Origin: Lacisediminimonas profundi
GTDB taxonomy: Bacteria > Pseudomonadota > Gammaproteobacteria > Burkholderiales > Burkholderiaceae_D
Reading direction: 5' to 3'
Assembly (NCBI RefSeq): GCF_008831265.1
Contig: NZ_VTTH01000003.1
Coordinates: 372,001-436,000, forward strand
Length of the DNA: 64,000 nucleotides
A program made the position numbers and the translations under genes. Each line of letters starts with the position of its first letter. The stretch's first letter is position 1. This document shows positions 53,841 through 63,590 of the stretch, one piece after another. Below the pieces are notes generated by a model. That model worked only from the letters and a program-made list of their open reading frames with translations, was not told where the DNA came from and made no database searches.

Positions 53841-55091
53841 ATGGCAATTCTTGATGTGAAAGTACCCCAGCTGTCGGAATCAGTCGCCGAAGCGACCTTG
53901 CTGCAATGGCATAAAAAGGTTGGCTCCGCGGTCGCCCGCGACGAAAACCTGATCGACATCGAAACCGACAAGGTGGTGCTGGAACTGCCGGCGCCCAACG
54001 CCGGAGTCATTACCGAAATCCTGAAGGCTGACGGCAGCACGGTCGTGGCCGGTGAAATCATTGCGCGTATCGATACGGAAGCCCAGGCGGGCGCAGTCGC
54101 TCCTGCTGCTGCCGCTGCTCCAGTAGCTTCCGCAGCCCCGGCTCCCGTATCGGCCGCTGCCGCAGTTGCACCTGCCGCCGCTGCTATTGCGATGCCGGCC
54201 GCAGCCAAGATGCTGTCCGAGAACAGCATGTCGGCCAGCCAGGTAGCCGGTACCGGCCGCGATGGCCGTGTTACGAAGGGCGACGTGATTGGCGCAGTCC
54301 AGGCCAAGGCAGCACCCGCCGCTGCACCGGCGGCACCTGCTGCGCGCCCGGCCCTGGCTGCCGTGGTCGCGCCCTCGTTCGACCTCGGCGAGCGTGCCGA
54401 GCAACGGGTGCCGATGAGCCGCCTGCGCGCGCGTATTGCCGAACGCCTGCTGCAGTCGCAAGCGACCAACGCGATCCTGACCACGTTCAACGAAGTGAAC
54501 ATGAAGCCGGTCATGGATCTGCGCAACAAGTACAAGGACAAGTTCGAGAAGGAACACGGCGTCAAGCTCGGTTTCATGTCCTTCTTCGTCAAGGCAGCCG
54601 TTGCTGCGCTGAAGAAGTATCCGCTGATCAATGCATCGATCGACGGCAATGACATCGTCTACCACGGCTACTTCGACATCGGCATCGCCGTCGGATCGCC
54701 GCGTGGCCTGGTGGTGCCTATCCTGCGCAACTGCGACCAGCTGTCGATTGCAGAGATCGAAAAGAAGATCGGCGAGTTCGGCGTCAAGGCCCGCGACGGC
54801 AAGCTGACGCTGGAAGAGCTGACCGGCGGCACATTCTCGATCTCCAACGGCGGCGTGTTCGGCTCGATGCTGTCGACCCCGATCATCAATCCGCCGCAGT
54901 CGGCAATTCTCGGCGTGCATGCCACCAAGGATCGCCCGGTTGTCGAAGACGGCCAGATCGTGATTCGTCCGATGAACTACCTGGCCCTGTCCTACGACCA
55001 CCGCATCATCGACGGCCGCGAAGCAGTGCTCGGCCTGGTGGCGATGAAGGAAGCGCTGGAAGATCCGGCGCGCTTGCTGCTGGACTTGTAA
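53841..55091 (+). CDS. sucB: Dihydrolipoyllysine-residue succinyltransferase (E2 of OGDH)
   Basis: Core of the 2-oxoglutarate dehydrogenase complex. It has 416 aa from the ATG at 53841 ([20 protein letters not shown], with CGGAGAG upstream). One lipoyl domain has Lys44 in [10 protein letters not shown], followed by an Ala/Pro-rich hinge (about 85-120), the E3-binding domain, a second Ala/Pro linker, and the catalytic domain with [13 protein letters not shown]. It supplies succinyl-CoA for the cycle and for DapD. Confidence 0.98.
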   Translation: MAILDVKVPQLSESVAEATLLQWHKKVGSAVARDENLIDIETDKVVLELPAPNAGVITEILKADGSTVVAGEIIARIDTEAQAGAVAPAAAAAPVASAAPAPVSAAAAVAPAAAAIAMPAAAKMLSENSMSASQVAGTGRDGRVTKGDVIGAVQAKAAPAAAPAAPAARPALAAVVAPSFDLGERAEQRVPMSRLRARIAERLLQSQATNAILTTFNEVNMKPVMDLRNKYKDKFEKEHGVKLGFMSFFVKAAVAALKKYPLINASIDGNDIVYHGYFDIGIAVGSPRGLVVPILRNCDQLSIAEIEKKIGEFGVKARDGKLTLEELTGGTFSISNGGVFGSMLSTPIINPPQSAILGVHATKDRPVVEDGQIVIRPMNYLALSYDHRIIDGREAVLGLVAMKEALEDPARLLLDL

Positions 55092-55114
55092 GCAGGCAGC
55101 CGCAGCGAAGTGCG

Positions 55115-55159
55115 GCGCCAACGGGCGAGGGCGGCATGGCTGCCCGTTCCCGTTGGCGC
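55115..55159 (+). other. 11-bp hairpin between sucB and lpdA
   Basis: GCGCCAACGGG (55115-55125) pairs with CCCGTTGGCGC (55149-55159); the loop itself can pair further (GGGC with GCCC). There is no T-run. It is of the same type as the sucA-sucB hairpin. Confidence 0.55.
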
Positions 55160-55206
55160 AACTCGTCATCGCTGCCTTCCGTTCGGAATCGAAAAAGGAA
55201 CACAAC

Positions 55207-56634
55207 ATGTCGAAAAATTTTGATGTCGTCGTCATCGGCGGCGGCCCTGGTGGCTATATCGCCGCCATTCGCGCGGCCCAGCTCGGCCTTTCCACCGCTT
55301 GCATCGACGACTGGAAAAACGAAAAGGGCGGTCCTGCGCCCGGCGGCACCTGCACCAATGTCGGTTGCATTCCCTCCAAGGCATTGCTGCAGTCGTCCGA
55401 GAACTATGAACATGCCGGCCACGCCTTTGCCGACCACGGCATCGAGGTCAAGGGACTGTCGCTGAATGTCGGCAAGATGGTTGCCCGCAAGGACGCAGTG
55501 GTCAAGCAGAACAACGACGGCATCCTGTACCTGTTCAAGAAGAACAAGGTCAGCTTCTTCCACGGCCACGGCTCGTTCGCCAAGGCCGATGGCGGCGGCT
55601 ATGAAATCAAGGTCAGCGGCGCGGCCGAGGAAATCCTGGTGGCCAAGCATGTGATCATCGCCACCGGATCCAGTCCGCGGGTCCTGCCCGGTGCGGAATT
55701 CGATGAAAAGTCCATCCTGTCCAACATCGGCGCACTGGCGATCGACGCCGTGCCGGCCCGCCTGGGCGTGATCGGCGCCGGCGTGATCGGCCTGGAAATG
55801 GGCAGCGTCTGGCGCCGCCTGGGTTCGCAGGTGACGGTGCTGGAAGCGCTGCCTGCATTCCTCGGCGCTGTCGACGAGCAGGTCGCGAAAGAGGCGCACA
55901 AGCTGTTCACCAAGCAGGGCCTGGCGATCCATCTCGGCGTCAAGATCGGTGCCATCGTCAACAATGGCAAGGAAGTCAGCGTCGAATACACCGATGACAA
56001 GGGCGTTGCCCAGAAGGCAGTGTTCGACAAGCTGATCGTGTCGATCGGCCGGGTGCCGAATACCAACGGCCTGAACGGCGATGCGGTCGGCTTGAAGCTC
56101 GACGAGCGCGGCTTCGTGGCTGTAGATGGCGACTGCCGCGCCAGCCTGCCCAACGTGTGGGCGGTCGGCGATGTCGTGCGCGGTCCGATGCTGGCCCACA
56201 AGGCGGAAGAAGAGGGCGTCGCGGTTGCCGAGCGTATTGCGGGACAGCACGGGCATGTGAACTTCAACACAATTCCCTGGGTCATATATACGTCGCCGGA
56301 AATTGCTTGGGTGGGGCGGACCGAGCAGCAGCTCAAGGCCGATGGCGTGGCGTACAAGGCGGGTTCTTTCCCGTTCCTGGCCAATGGCCGCGCGCGCGCC
56401 TTGGGCGATACTTCCGGCTTCGTGAAATTCCTGGCTGATGCGACCACCGACGAAATTCTTGGCGTTCACATCATTGGCCCGATGGCGTCCGAGCTGATTT
56501 CCGAGGCGGTCGTCGCGATGGAATTCCGTGCTTCGTCGGAAGACATCGCCCGTATCTGCCACGCTCATCCGTCGCTGTCGGAAGCAACCAAGGAAGCGGC
56601 GCTCGCGGTGGACAAGCGGGCGCTCAACTTCTGA
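55207..56634 (+). CDS. lpdA: Dihydrolipoyl dehydrogenase (E3)
   Basis: FAD disulphide oxidoreductase that re-oxidises the E2 lipoamide with NAD+. It has 475 aa from the ATG at 55207. The FAD motif is [21 protein letters not shown], the redox-active disulphide is in [16 protein letters not shown], the NAD motif is [20 protein letters not shown] (abridged), and the catalytic His-Glu is in [10 protein letters not shown]. It is third gene of the odh operon. Confidence 0.98.
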   Translation: MSKNFDVVVIGGGPGGYIAAIRAAQLGLSTACIDDWKNEKGGPAPGGTCTNVGCIPSKALLQSSENYEHAGHAFADHGIEVKGLSLNVGKMVARKDAVVKQNNDGILYLFKKNKVSFFHGHGSFAKADGGGYEIKVSGAAEEILVAKHVIIATGSSPRVLPGAEFDEKSILSNIGALAIDAVPARLGVIGAGVIGLEMGSVWRRLGSQVTVLEALPAFLGAVDEQVAKEAHKLFTKQGLAIHLGVKIGAIVNNGKEVSVEYTDDKGVAQKAVFDKLIVSIGRVPNTNGLNGDAVGLKLDERGFVAVDGDCRASLPNVWAVGDVVRGPMLAHKAEEEGVAVAERIAGQHGHVNFNTIPWVIYTSPEIAWVGRTEQQLKADGVAYKAGSFPFLANGRARALGDTSGFVKFLADATTDEILGVHIIGPMASELISEAVVAMEFRASSEDIARICHAHPSLSEATKEAALAVDKRALNF

Positions 56635-56681
56635 TTCCATTTCTGATTACGGCCTTTCAACGTACTACCCGGGAGAGCCCG

Positions 56682-57107
56682 ATGCGCCGTGCCGCAGCCC
56701 TGCTGACTGTGCTGATGCTGTCGGCCTGCGTGTCGGATCCTGCGACCCGGGCCGACAGCGGCAATGTCGAGATCCAGGTCGCAAGTGGCGGCCAGCCAGT
56801 GCCAGGCGCGCGCTGCGTTGTCGCCACGTCCAGCGGCCGCTGGGATGTGACGCCGCCGGCAGTGGTGCCGGTGGGTGTCGCCGCCGGCGACCTGCGGGTC
56901 AGTTGCAGCAAGCCGGGATACCGCAGTTCCGAAGTGCTGTACCGGCCCTCGCCTTATGGCGTTGCCGGCAATCCGAATGTCGGCGTCGGCATCGGTGGCG
57001 GCAGCGGCAATGTCGGGGTCGGCGTCGGCTTCAATTTCCCGATCGGGGGCGGCAGGTCGGTGGGTGGGTATCCGGCCCGCATCGTGGTTGAAATGAATCC
57101 TCAGTAA
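56682..57107 (+). CDS. Lipoprotein of unknown function
   Basis: 141 aa with a lipoprotein signal peptide (MRRAAALLTVLMLSAC, lipid-attachment Cys at 16) and GGGAG before the ATG. The mature part resembles a carboxypeptidase-regulatory or PEGA-like beta domain (EIQVASGGQPVPGARC, VPVGVAAGDLRVSC) and ends in a Gly-rich stretch (NVGVGIGGGSGNVGVGVG). It has two further Cys. It lies 48 bp after lpdA. The function is unknown. Confidence 0.75.
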   Translation: MRRAAALLTVLMLSACVSDPATRADSGNVEIQVASGGQPVPGARCVVATSSGRWDVTPPAVVPVGVAAGDLRVSCSKPGYRSSEVLYRPSPYGVAGNPNVGVGIGGGSGNVGVGVGFNFPIGGGRSVGGYPARIVVEMNPQ

Positions 57108-57115
57108 TCCGGGCA

Positions 57116-57143
57116 GGCGCGCTCGCGGGAAGGCGGGCGCGCC
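57116..57143 (+). terminator. Hairpin after the lipoprotein gene
   Basis: GGCGCGC (57116-57122) / GCGCGCC (57137-57143) with a 14-nt loop and no T-run. It is a weak candidate for the 3' end of the odh-lipoprotein transcript. Confidence 0.35.
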
Positions 57144-57248
57144 TTGCATGGCTGCCGGTAGCAAGAATCGATCAGCAAGAATTGGTCAGAATATATTGCC
57201 GGCACGGCGAAGATCAAAGAGCGGCTGCCAGCCGCCACAGGGACCAGC

Positions 57249-58358
57249 TTGGAAAAGAAACTCGACGTCAGGCAGTACTACGCGCATGCATTGCAGACCC
57301 GTGGCTATAGTAGCGATCCGGCGCAGGAGCGCGCAGTCGAGCGATTGCAGCGTGCCTATGAGGAATGGGTTGCGTACAAGTCGCAGCGCGCCGGCAGGCT
57401 GCGCCGGCTGATCAACCGGCCGGAAGTGCCGCGCGGCGTCTACCTGTGGGGCGGGGTAGGGCGCGGCAAGTCCTTCCTGATGGATAGTTTTTACCTGGTC
57501 GTTCCCGTCGTGCGCAAGACGCGGCTGCACTTCCACGAGTTCATGCGGGCCGTGCATCGCGAACTCGACGAGCTCAAGGGCGTGGCCGATCCGCTGGACG
57601 AAGTCGCGCGCAGGATTGCCCGCAAATACCGCCTGATCTGCTTCGACGAATTCCATGTGTCCGACATCGCCGATGCGATGATTCTCTACAACCTGTTCAA
57701 GGCATTGTTCGATAACGGGGTGAGCTTCGTGTTGACGTCGAACTATGCACCGGACCATCTGTATCCGGACGGATTGCACCGCGATCGGATGCTGCCGGCA
57801 ATTGCACTGCTGAACCAGCGGCTGGACGTGCTGAATGTCGACGCCGGGATCGATTATCGCAAGCGCACGCTGGAACAAGTGACTGCGTACCACACGCCGC
57901 TCGGAAAGGCGGCGAATTCGGCATTGCGGGACGCATTTACCGCGTTGGCCGATACCGCCGAGGAAGATCCGCGTGTTCGTATCGAATCGAGGGAAATTCG
58001 CTGCCTGCGTCGCGCCGGCGGCGTGATCTGGTTCGATTTTGCGACATTGTGCGGCGGACCCAGGTCGCAGAACGATTACCTGGAGATCGCCAGCCGCTTT
58101 CACACTGTGATCCTGTCGGACACGCCGCAGATGTCGGCGGCGATGTCGTCGGAAGCGCGTCGCTTTACCTGGCTGATCGACGTACTATACGATCACAAGG
58201 TGAAACTGCTGATGTCGGCGGCGGTGCCGCCCGACGAGTTGTACACGGAAGGGATGCTGGCGAATGAATTTCATCGCACAGTATCCCGCATCATTGAAAT
58301 GCAATCACGCGAGTACATGGACAGCGAGCGCCGGGAAGTGGCGCAGTCCATCTCGTAG
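57249..58358 (+). CDS. zapE: Cell division ATPase ZapE (AFG1-like)
   Basis: P-loop ATPase associated with the FtsZ ring. It has 369 aa from a TTG at 57249 with AGGGAC a few bases upstream; no ATG fits the family N-terminus. Walker A is GGVGRGKSFLMD, Walker B LICFDEFHVSD, and the sensor region VLTSNYAPDHLYPDGL, all typical of AFG1/ZapE. Next to lpdA-sucB in many Burkholderiales. Confidence 0.94.
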   Translation: MEKKLDVRQYYAHALQTRGYSSDPAQERAVERLQRAYEEWVAYKSQRAGRLRRLINRPEVPRGVYLWGGVGRGKSFLMDSFYLVVPVVRKTRLHFHEFMRAVHRELDELKGVADPLDEVARRIARKYRLICFDEFHVSDIADAMILYNLFKALFDNGVSFVLTSNYAPDHLYPDGLHRDRMLPAIALLNQRLDVLNVDAGIDYRKRTLEQVTAYHTPLGKAANSALRDAFTALADTAEEDPRVRIESREIRCLRRAGGVIWFDFATLCGGPRSQNDYLEIASRFHTVILSDTPQMSAAMSSEARRFTWLIDVLYDHKVKLLMSAAVPPDELYTEGMLANEFHRTVSRIIEMQSREYMDSERREVAQSIS

Positions 58359-58379
58359 AACGCCAGGAAGGGCAATCGT

Positions 58380-59093
58380 TTGCTGTCGTCACCAGATACA
58401 GGTATTCGCGCAAGCTTTCGATCGATTGCGCTGGTCGTCATCCTGCTGGCGGGCGTGTCATCGTCGACGCAGGCCCAGCAAAATGATGCAGCGCCCGCCG
58501 CCGTGCCTGCGTTCAGTTCTGCTGAAGACGCGGACCGTGCCATCGACCGGGTCACCGCGGAAACGGCGCGCGTGGAGCAGGCCTACGTGGCCGAGCAGCG
58601 CGCATGCTATGCGAAGTTCCTGACCACCCGTTGCCTGGACGCGGCCAAGGACCGCCGCCGCGCCGCGCTGGCTGAACTGCGTGCCACCGACGTTGCGGCC
58701 AAGGCCTGGCTCAGGAAGGATAAGGCCGATCGTCGTGACGAGGCGCTGTCCCAGCGGCGCATCGACGACGAGCGCGACGTCCGCGAGCGCGAGCAGGAAG
58801 TGAAGGCACGCGAGGCGGCACAGGAACGCAAGAGGCTGTCGAGCGAAGAGCGGCAGCAGGAAGCCGCGCGAGTGCAGTCCCAGGCACCGGCTCCTGACAC
58901 GCGCGCACTGAAACAGGAACAGCGCCTGCAGCAGCGTAACGAACAGGCGGCCCGGGACCAGGCGCAGCGCGAGAAGAATGTCGGCGACTATGATCGCAAG
59001 GTGAAGGCTGCGCAGGAGCGCCAGCGCGAGGTGGCCGAACGCCAGGCGCGCAAGGAAGCCGAGCAGGCGGGGAAGGCGGCGCCGCGGAAGTAG
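58380..59093 (+). CDS. Exported charged coiled-coil protein
   Basis: 237 aa from a TTG at 58380 with a strong ribosome site (AGGAAGGG) 7 nt upstream. It has a signal peptide ending STQAQ. The rest is almost entirely Arg/Glu/Gln/Ala-rich and predicted coiled coil. It has two Cys close together (RACYAKFLTTRCL) near residue 80-90. It is not recognised, though similar composition occurs in Burkholderiales periplasmic proteins. It is 21 bp after zapE. Confidence 0.7.
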   Translation: MLSSPDTGIRASFRSIALVVILLAGVSSSTQAQQNDAAPAAVPAFSSAEDADRAIDRVTAETARVEQAYVAEQRACYAKFLTTRCLDAAKDRRRAALAELRATDVAAKAWLRKDKADRRDEALSQRRIDDERDVREREQEVKAREAAQERKRLSSEERQQEAARVQSQAPAPDTRALKQEQRLQQRNEQAARDQAQREKNVGDYDRKVKAAQERQREVAERQARKEAEQAGKAAPRK

Positions 59094-59185
59094 GGCAGTG
59101 GGGTCAACATGACGCCATTACGGGGATGGCGTTCGATCGCGTCGCCGCGGACGGTCCAACGAGCGTAAAAACTATTCAGGCAAGC

Positions 59186-59992
59186 TCAAACCGCGCGCCG
59201 CATCTTCTCCGCCGAGTAAGCCTTTTTGGGCACCTCCACCTGGACCAGCTTGATCACGGCCAGGGTGCAATTGTCGGCTATCGTTCCGTGCGAGCGCTCG
59301 CGGGTCTTGCGCACCAGTATTTCCGACGCTTCCCGCGCTGAATTCATGGATATGACCGGGCCCAGTTCGCGGTCTTCGAAATAGGCCCACACGCCGTCGC
59401 TGCACAGCAGGAAGCTGTCGCCGGGCTTCAGACCCGCGTGCCGGTTTATCGTGACCTCGAGATTGGCGGTGGTCGGGCCGAGTACATTGGAAAGCAGGTT
59501 GGACAAGCGGTGGTTGCGCGCCTGCTCTTTCGTTAGTTTGCCTTCCCTGACCATCCGTTCGACAAACGAATGATCGACAGTGCGCTCAGTGCAATTCGGA
59601 CCATCGAAACGGTACAGCCGCGAGTCGCCGACGTGGGCCCAGATGGCCTCGCCTTCCGGGGTCAGTACCAGCACGACCATGGTGCTGTGCGGCTGTTTTT
59701 CGGAAGAGATACCAGACAGGTTGATGATGGTGTGGGCATCGCGCGCGATCGACTCCAGCATCGCCTCGACCTTGTCGGTTACCGGAGAAAAATGCTCGAA
59801 CGCCTGGCGCGCGCTGTGGATGACCTGCTCGGCCGCAATCGAACCACCGGTCAAGCCGCCCATGCCATCGGCCAGTACGCCCATCATGTAGCCGGGCGCC
59901 TTCGGGGCAGCGAACAAGCCGACGCGGTCCTGCTGCTCCTTGCGGTCGCCGATGTGTTGTCCGGTTGCTGCTTCGATCTTGTACTGGCTCAT
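59186..59992 (-). CDS. PP2C-family protein serine/threonine phosphatase
   Basis: Mn/Mg-dependent phosphatase, cytosolic. It has 268 aa. Motifs in order are GDRKEQQD (first metal-binding Asp; the usual Asn before it is Gln), LADGMGGLTGG, VGDSRLYR, DHSFVERMV, LLCSDGVW and ADNCTLAVI; all metal-coordinating Asp are present. No Ser/Thr kinase, FHA or type VI secretion gene is adjacent, so the partner kinase is elsewhere. It is divergent from the YdcH-like gene. Confidence 0.92.
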   Translation of the reverse strand: MSQYKIEAATGQHIGDRKEQQDRVGLFAAPKAPGYMMGVLADGMGGLTGGSIAAEQVIHSARQAFEHFSPVTDKVEAMLESIARDAHTIINLSGISSEKQPHSTMVVLVLTPEGEAIWAHVGDSRLYRFDGPNCTERTVDHSFVERMVREGKLTKEQARNHRLSNLLSNVLGPTTANLEVTINRHAGLKPGDSFLLCSDGVWAYFEDRELGPVISMNSAREASEILVRKTRERSHGTIADNCTLAVIKLVQVEVPKKAYSAEKMRRAV

Positions 59993-60173
59993 AAGTGATG
60001 CGTGGATTAAACTTCGGGCTGTTCCTGGCCTGCGCTCGAATTATTACATGCGTGTAATGCTGCCTGCCGGCCGGGAACGTTTTGGCGCCACCATCGCGTC
60101 GCGATGCATGACCTGTTCGACAAGAGTGTTGGTTTTTTGCTTCAATCGCAGGGCAGGCTGTTAAAAAAGAGAC

Positions 60174-60386
60174 ATGACCCATTCTTCGTCTACTCCAGAC
60201 GCCGTTCGCCGCCGCATCGTGGAACTCGAGGTCGAACACCGCGACCTCGACCTGGCAATCCATACCCTGATCGATTCCCAGACGCATGAAGAATTGCAGA
60301 TCCGTCGGATGAAGAAGCGCAAGCTGCAGCTGAAGGATCACATTACCTTGTTGAAGATGCAGTTGATACCGGACATACCTGCTTGA
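60174..60386 (+). CDS. YdcH/DUF465 family protein
   Basis: 70-aa helical hairpin protein typical of DUF465: an HRDLDLAIHTLIDSQTH segment followed by a basic helix RRMKKRKLQLKDHITLL. The function is unknown. It overlaps dinG by 4 bp (TTGA), so the two are translationally coupled. Confidence 0.85.
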   Translation: MTHSSSTPDAVRRRIVELEVEHRDLDLAIHTLIDSQTHEELQIRRMKKRKLQLKDHITLLKMQLIPDIPA

Positions 60387-62452
60387 GCGATGAAACCGTC
60401 ACCGGCCGCGACGATTCCGCGGCCGGACAGCATGACACCGAACTGGAGCGCCTGTTCGGTGACCATGGGCCGCTGGCAACTGCGGTCCCTGGTTATCGCA
60501 GCCGCGCTGCGCAGACCGAAATGGCCAAGGCGATCGCCGATGCCATCGCCGGCGCCTCAACCCTGATTGCAGAAGCAGGAACCGGCACCGGCAAGACCTT
60601 CGCCTATCTCGTTCCTGCACTGCTGTGGGGTGGCAAGACCATCATATCGACCGGCACCAAGAACCTGCAGGACCAGCTTTTCCTGCGCGATATTCCCACC
60701 GTGCGCAAAGCGCTGACCGTGCCGGTGTCGGTTGCGCTGCTCAAGGGGCGCGCCAATTACGTTTGCCATTTCCATTTGGAACGCACGTTGCAGAACGGGC
60801 GCATGACCTCGCGCGAGGATGTCGGCTACCTGCGCGAGATATCGCGTTTCGTAAAGACCACCGGTAGCGGCGACAAGGCCGAGCTGGCCCGGGTGCCGGA
60901 AGGGGCGCCGATCTGGAACCTGGTGACCTCGACCCGCGAGAATTGCCTCGGTTCGGAATGCCAGTACTACCAGGACTGCTTCGTGATGAAGGCGCGCAAG
61001 GAGGCGCAGCAGGCAGATGTGGTGGTGGTCAACCACCATCTCTTCTTCGCCGACGTGGCGCTCAAGGACACCGGCGTGGCCGAGCTGCTGCCGTCCGCCA
61101 ACACCGTAATCTTCGATGAAGCACACCAGCTGCCGGATACTGCGACGCTGTTCTTTGGCGAGACGGTCTCGACCTCGCACATACTCGAACTGTGCCGCGA
61201 CGTGCTGGCCGAGGGGCTCACCCACGCGCGCGACGGCGCCGACTGGCCGAAGGTGGTGTCGCCGGTCGAGCGTGCCGCGCGCGACTTGCGGCTGACTTTC
61301 CCCCAGGACTCGGTGCGGCTCGCGGCGCATCAGGTTGCACCGTCCAGTCCTTTCTTTCCGGCGCTGGAAAAGCTGAAGGAAGAACTGGACGCGATGATCG
61401 CGACGCTGGCAACGCAGGCCGAGCGTGCCGAGACCATCGAACAGTGCCGGGTGCGTGCCGTCGACATTGCCGGCAAGCTCGCCAACTGGAATCCGGCGCC
61501 CGGCGCCGAGCCCCAGGACAACCAGAAAGTGCAGTGGCTGGAGGCGTATGCATCGTCGCTGCAGTTGCACCAGACGCCCTTGTCGGTTGCGCCGATATTC
61601 AGCAAGCAGCGCGAAGGCGTGCCGCGGGCCTGGATCTTCACGTCGGCCACGCTGGCGGTGAAAAACGATTTCCAGCATTACGCCTCGCAGATGGGTTTGT
61701 GGAACGAGCCGGCCCGCAGCTGGCCCAGTCCGTTCGACTATGCCCAACAGGCGCTGCTGTACGTGCCCAAGAATTTGCCTCCCCCGAATTCGCCGCAGTA
61801 CACGGACGAAGTGGTCGATGCTGCGCTGCCGGTCATCATGGCAGCGGGCGGCCGCAGTTTCCTGCTCTGCACGACACTGCGCGCAGTCAGCAAGGCTGCC
61901 GAGCGGCTGCGCGCCGAATTCGAGAAGCGCAAGCTGACTTACCCCTTGCTGGTGCAGGGCGAGGCCGGGCGCACCGAGTTGCTGGACCGGTTCCGGGCCG
62001 CCGGCAATGCGGTGCTGATTGGCAGCCAGAGTTTCTGGGAGGGCGTTGACGTCAGGGGTGAGGCGCTGTCGGCAGTCATCATTGACAAGCTGCCGTTCGC
62101 GCCGCCCGACGACCCGGTGCTGGCGGCACGCATTGCGGCGATGGAGAGCCGCGGCCTGAACGGCTTCATGCACCACCAGTTGCCCGAGGCGATCATTACG
62201 CTCAAGCAGGGCGCCGGCCGGCTGATCCGGGATTACAGCGACAGGGGCGTGCTGATGATTTGCGATCCGCGCCTGATCTCCAAGCCATACGGGCGCCGCA
62301 TCTGGCAAAGCCTGCCACCGTTTCGCAGGACCAGGGAGCTAGCGGCCGTGGCCGAGTTCTTCGCCTCGCCAGCGGGGCTTGAGGCCCCGCCGGACACCAG
62401 CAACGCCAGCACCCCGGAAGCTGGCGCGGACGAAGCTAGCGTGGCTGAATGA
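60383..62452 (+). CDS. dinG: ATP-dependent helicase, DinG/YoaA family
   Basis: XPD-like Fe-S superfamily 2 5'-3' helicase for repair intermediates. It has 689 aa from a TTG at 60383 overlapping the previous stop. Walker A is EAGTGTGKTFAYLVPALL. The four cluster Cys are near YVCHFHLERT and ENCLGSECQYYQDCF. DEAH is in VIFDEAHQLPD. The C-terminal helicase motifs are GSQSFWEGVDVRGEALS and IKQGAGRLIRD-like LKQGAGRLIRDYSDRG. Its 3' end overlaps the convergent oxidoreductase by 17 bp. It could be YoaA rather than DinG. Confidence 0.93.
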   Translation: MSDETVTGRDDSAAGQHDTELERLFGDHGPLATAVPGYRSRAAQTEMAKAIADAIAGASTLIAEAGTGTGKTFAYLVPALLWGGKTIISTGTKNLQDQLFLRDIPTVRKALTVPVSVALLKGRANYVCHFHLERTLQNGRMTSREDVGYLREISRFVKTTGSGDKAELARVPEGAPIWNLVTSTRENCLGSECQYYQDCFVMKARKEAQQADVVVVNHHLFFADVALKDTGVAELLPSANTVIFDEAHQLPDTATLFFGETVSTSHILELCRDVLAEGLTHARDGADWPKVVSPVERAARDLRLTFPQDSVRLAAHQVAPSSPFFPALEKLKEELDAMIATLATQAERAETIEQCRVRAVDIAGKLANWNPAPGAEPQDNQKVQWLEAYASSLQLHQTPLSVAPIFSKQREGVPRAWIFTSATLAVKNDFQHYASQMGLWNEPARSWPSPFDYAQQALLYVPKNLPPPNSPQYTDEVVDAALPVIMAAGGRSFLLCTTLRAVSKAAERLRAEFEKRKLTYPLLVQGEAGRTELLDRFRAAGNAVLIGSQSFWEGVDVRGEALSAVIIDKLPFAPPDDPVLAARIAAMESRGLNGFMHHQLPEAIITLKQGAGRLIRDYSDRGVLMICDPRLISKPYGRRIWQSLPPFRRTRELAAVAEFFASPAGLEAPPDTSNASTPEAGADEASVAE

Positions 62453-63413
62453 CGACCTTGCCGGTGACCTTGCGGGCCGCCATGTCGTTGAGCGCGCGAG
62501 CGGTGTCGGCCAGTCCGTAGCGGGCCGAGATGTGCGGGCGGATCTTGCCCTCGCCCAGCCAACCGAGCAACTGCTGCATCGCCCGGAAGTTGGCCTGCGG
62601 TTCGCGCTTGGCGAAGTCGCCCCAGAACACGCCAACCAGCGATGCCCCTTTCAGCAGTGTCAGGTTGAGCGGCAGTTTCGGAATTTCGCCATTGGCAAAC
62701 CCGACTACCAGATAGCGGCCGCGCCAAGCGATGGAACGGAACGCCGGTTCGGCGTAGCTGCCGCCGACCGGATCGTAAATCACGTCCGGACCGCGACCAT
62801 CGGTTGCCGCCTTGATCGCTTCGCGCAGATCCTGCGTGCTGTAATTGATGGTCGCATCCGCACCGTGCTGCCGGCACACCTCCAGCTTTTCGTCAGTAGA
62901 GGCAGCGGCAATGACGCGCGCGCCGATTGCCTTGCCGATCTCGATCGCGGCCAGGCCGACGCCGCCGGCCGCGCCCAGTACCAGCATGGTCTCGCCCGCC
63001 TTGAGTTGGGCACGGTCGATCACCGCATGATGCGATGTGCCGTAGGTGAGCGTAATGGCGGCGGCGATATCGAAATCCATCCCGGGCGGCATCGGCATCA
63101 CCACATTGACCGGGGCGCACACCTGTTGCGCAAACGCACCTTGCCCGACAAAGGCAATTACACGGTCACCGGCCTTGTACTGGCTGACGCCTTCGCCCAC
63201 CGCCCGCACCACGCCAGCCAGTTCGCTGCCGGGGGTGAAAGGAAGTGCCGGCTTGACCTGGTATTTGTTCTGGATGATCAGGACGTCCGGGAAATTCACG
63301 CCGGCCGCGTGGATCTCGATCGCCACTTGTCCCGGACCTGGTAGCGGATCAGGCAGGTCTTCCACAACCAGGCTGTCAGGCGGTCCCCATTGCTTGCATA
63401 CGACGGCTTTCAC
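62436..63413 (-). CDS. NADPH:quinone oxidoreductase-like (zinc-independent MDR)
   Basis: Medium-chain dehydrogenase/reductase of the QOR type. It has 325 aa from a GTG at 63413 with GAGGGG about 7 nt upstream; longer upstream frames are spurious. The N-terminal GroES-like half has AAGVNFPDVLIIQNKY and GSELAGVV; the NADPH motif is LGAAGGVGLAAIEIGKAIG (abridged AAGGVGLAAIE). There are no structural or catalytic zinc ligands. The C-terminus ends VTGKVVIQPR. The substrate is not determined. Confidence 0.88.
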   Translation of the reverse strand: MKAVVCKQWGPPDSLVVEDLPDPLPGPGQVAIEIHAAGVNFPDVLIIQNKYQVKPALPFTPGSELAGVVRAVGEGVSQYKAGDRVIAFVGQGAFAQQVCAPVNVVMPMPPGMDFDIAAAITLTYGTSHHAVIDRAQLKAGETMLVLGAAGGVGLAAIEIGKAIGARVIAAASTDEKLEVCRQHGADATINYSTQDLREAIKAATDGRGPDVIYDPVGGSYAEPAFRSIAWRGRYLVVGFANGEIPKLPLNLTLLKGASLVGVFWGDFAKREPQANFRAMQQLLGWLGEGKIRPHISARYGLADTARALNDMAARKVTGKVVIQPR

Positions 63414-63577
63414 GTTCTTCCCCTCTATTTGATTTGTTATTGACTTGATTTCGGCTTGTGTGCGACATGTTTTCGACTTGTGTTGCGCGGCTGCCCGGTA
63501 AAAGCGAACGACCGTTTTGATCGGCAGATTATGCCGGAATTCTCGCGGACGATAAGGGAACCGGACTTCGCATCGGT

Positions 63578-63583
63578 TAGAAT
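63578..63583 (+). promoter_or_regulatory. Candidate -10 box of surE
   Basis: TAGAAT ends 7 nt before the surE ATG, which would place initiation at or next to the start codon (leaderless mRNA). No clear -35 and no Shine-Dalgarno sequence precede the ATG. Confidence 0.4.
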
Positions 63584-63590
63584 CTTTGCC

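Noticed and set aside
59186-59992. Inactive PP2C because the first motif reads KEQQD instead of the usual Asn-Gln-Asp
   Set aside because: The metal-binding Asp and all later motifs (DGMGG, GDSRLY, SDG, DN) are intact, so activity is expected.
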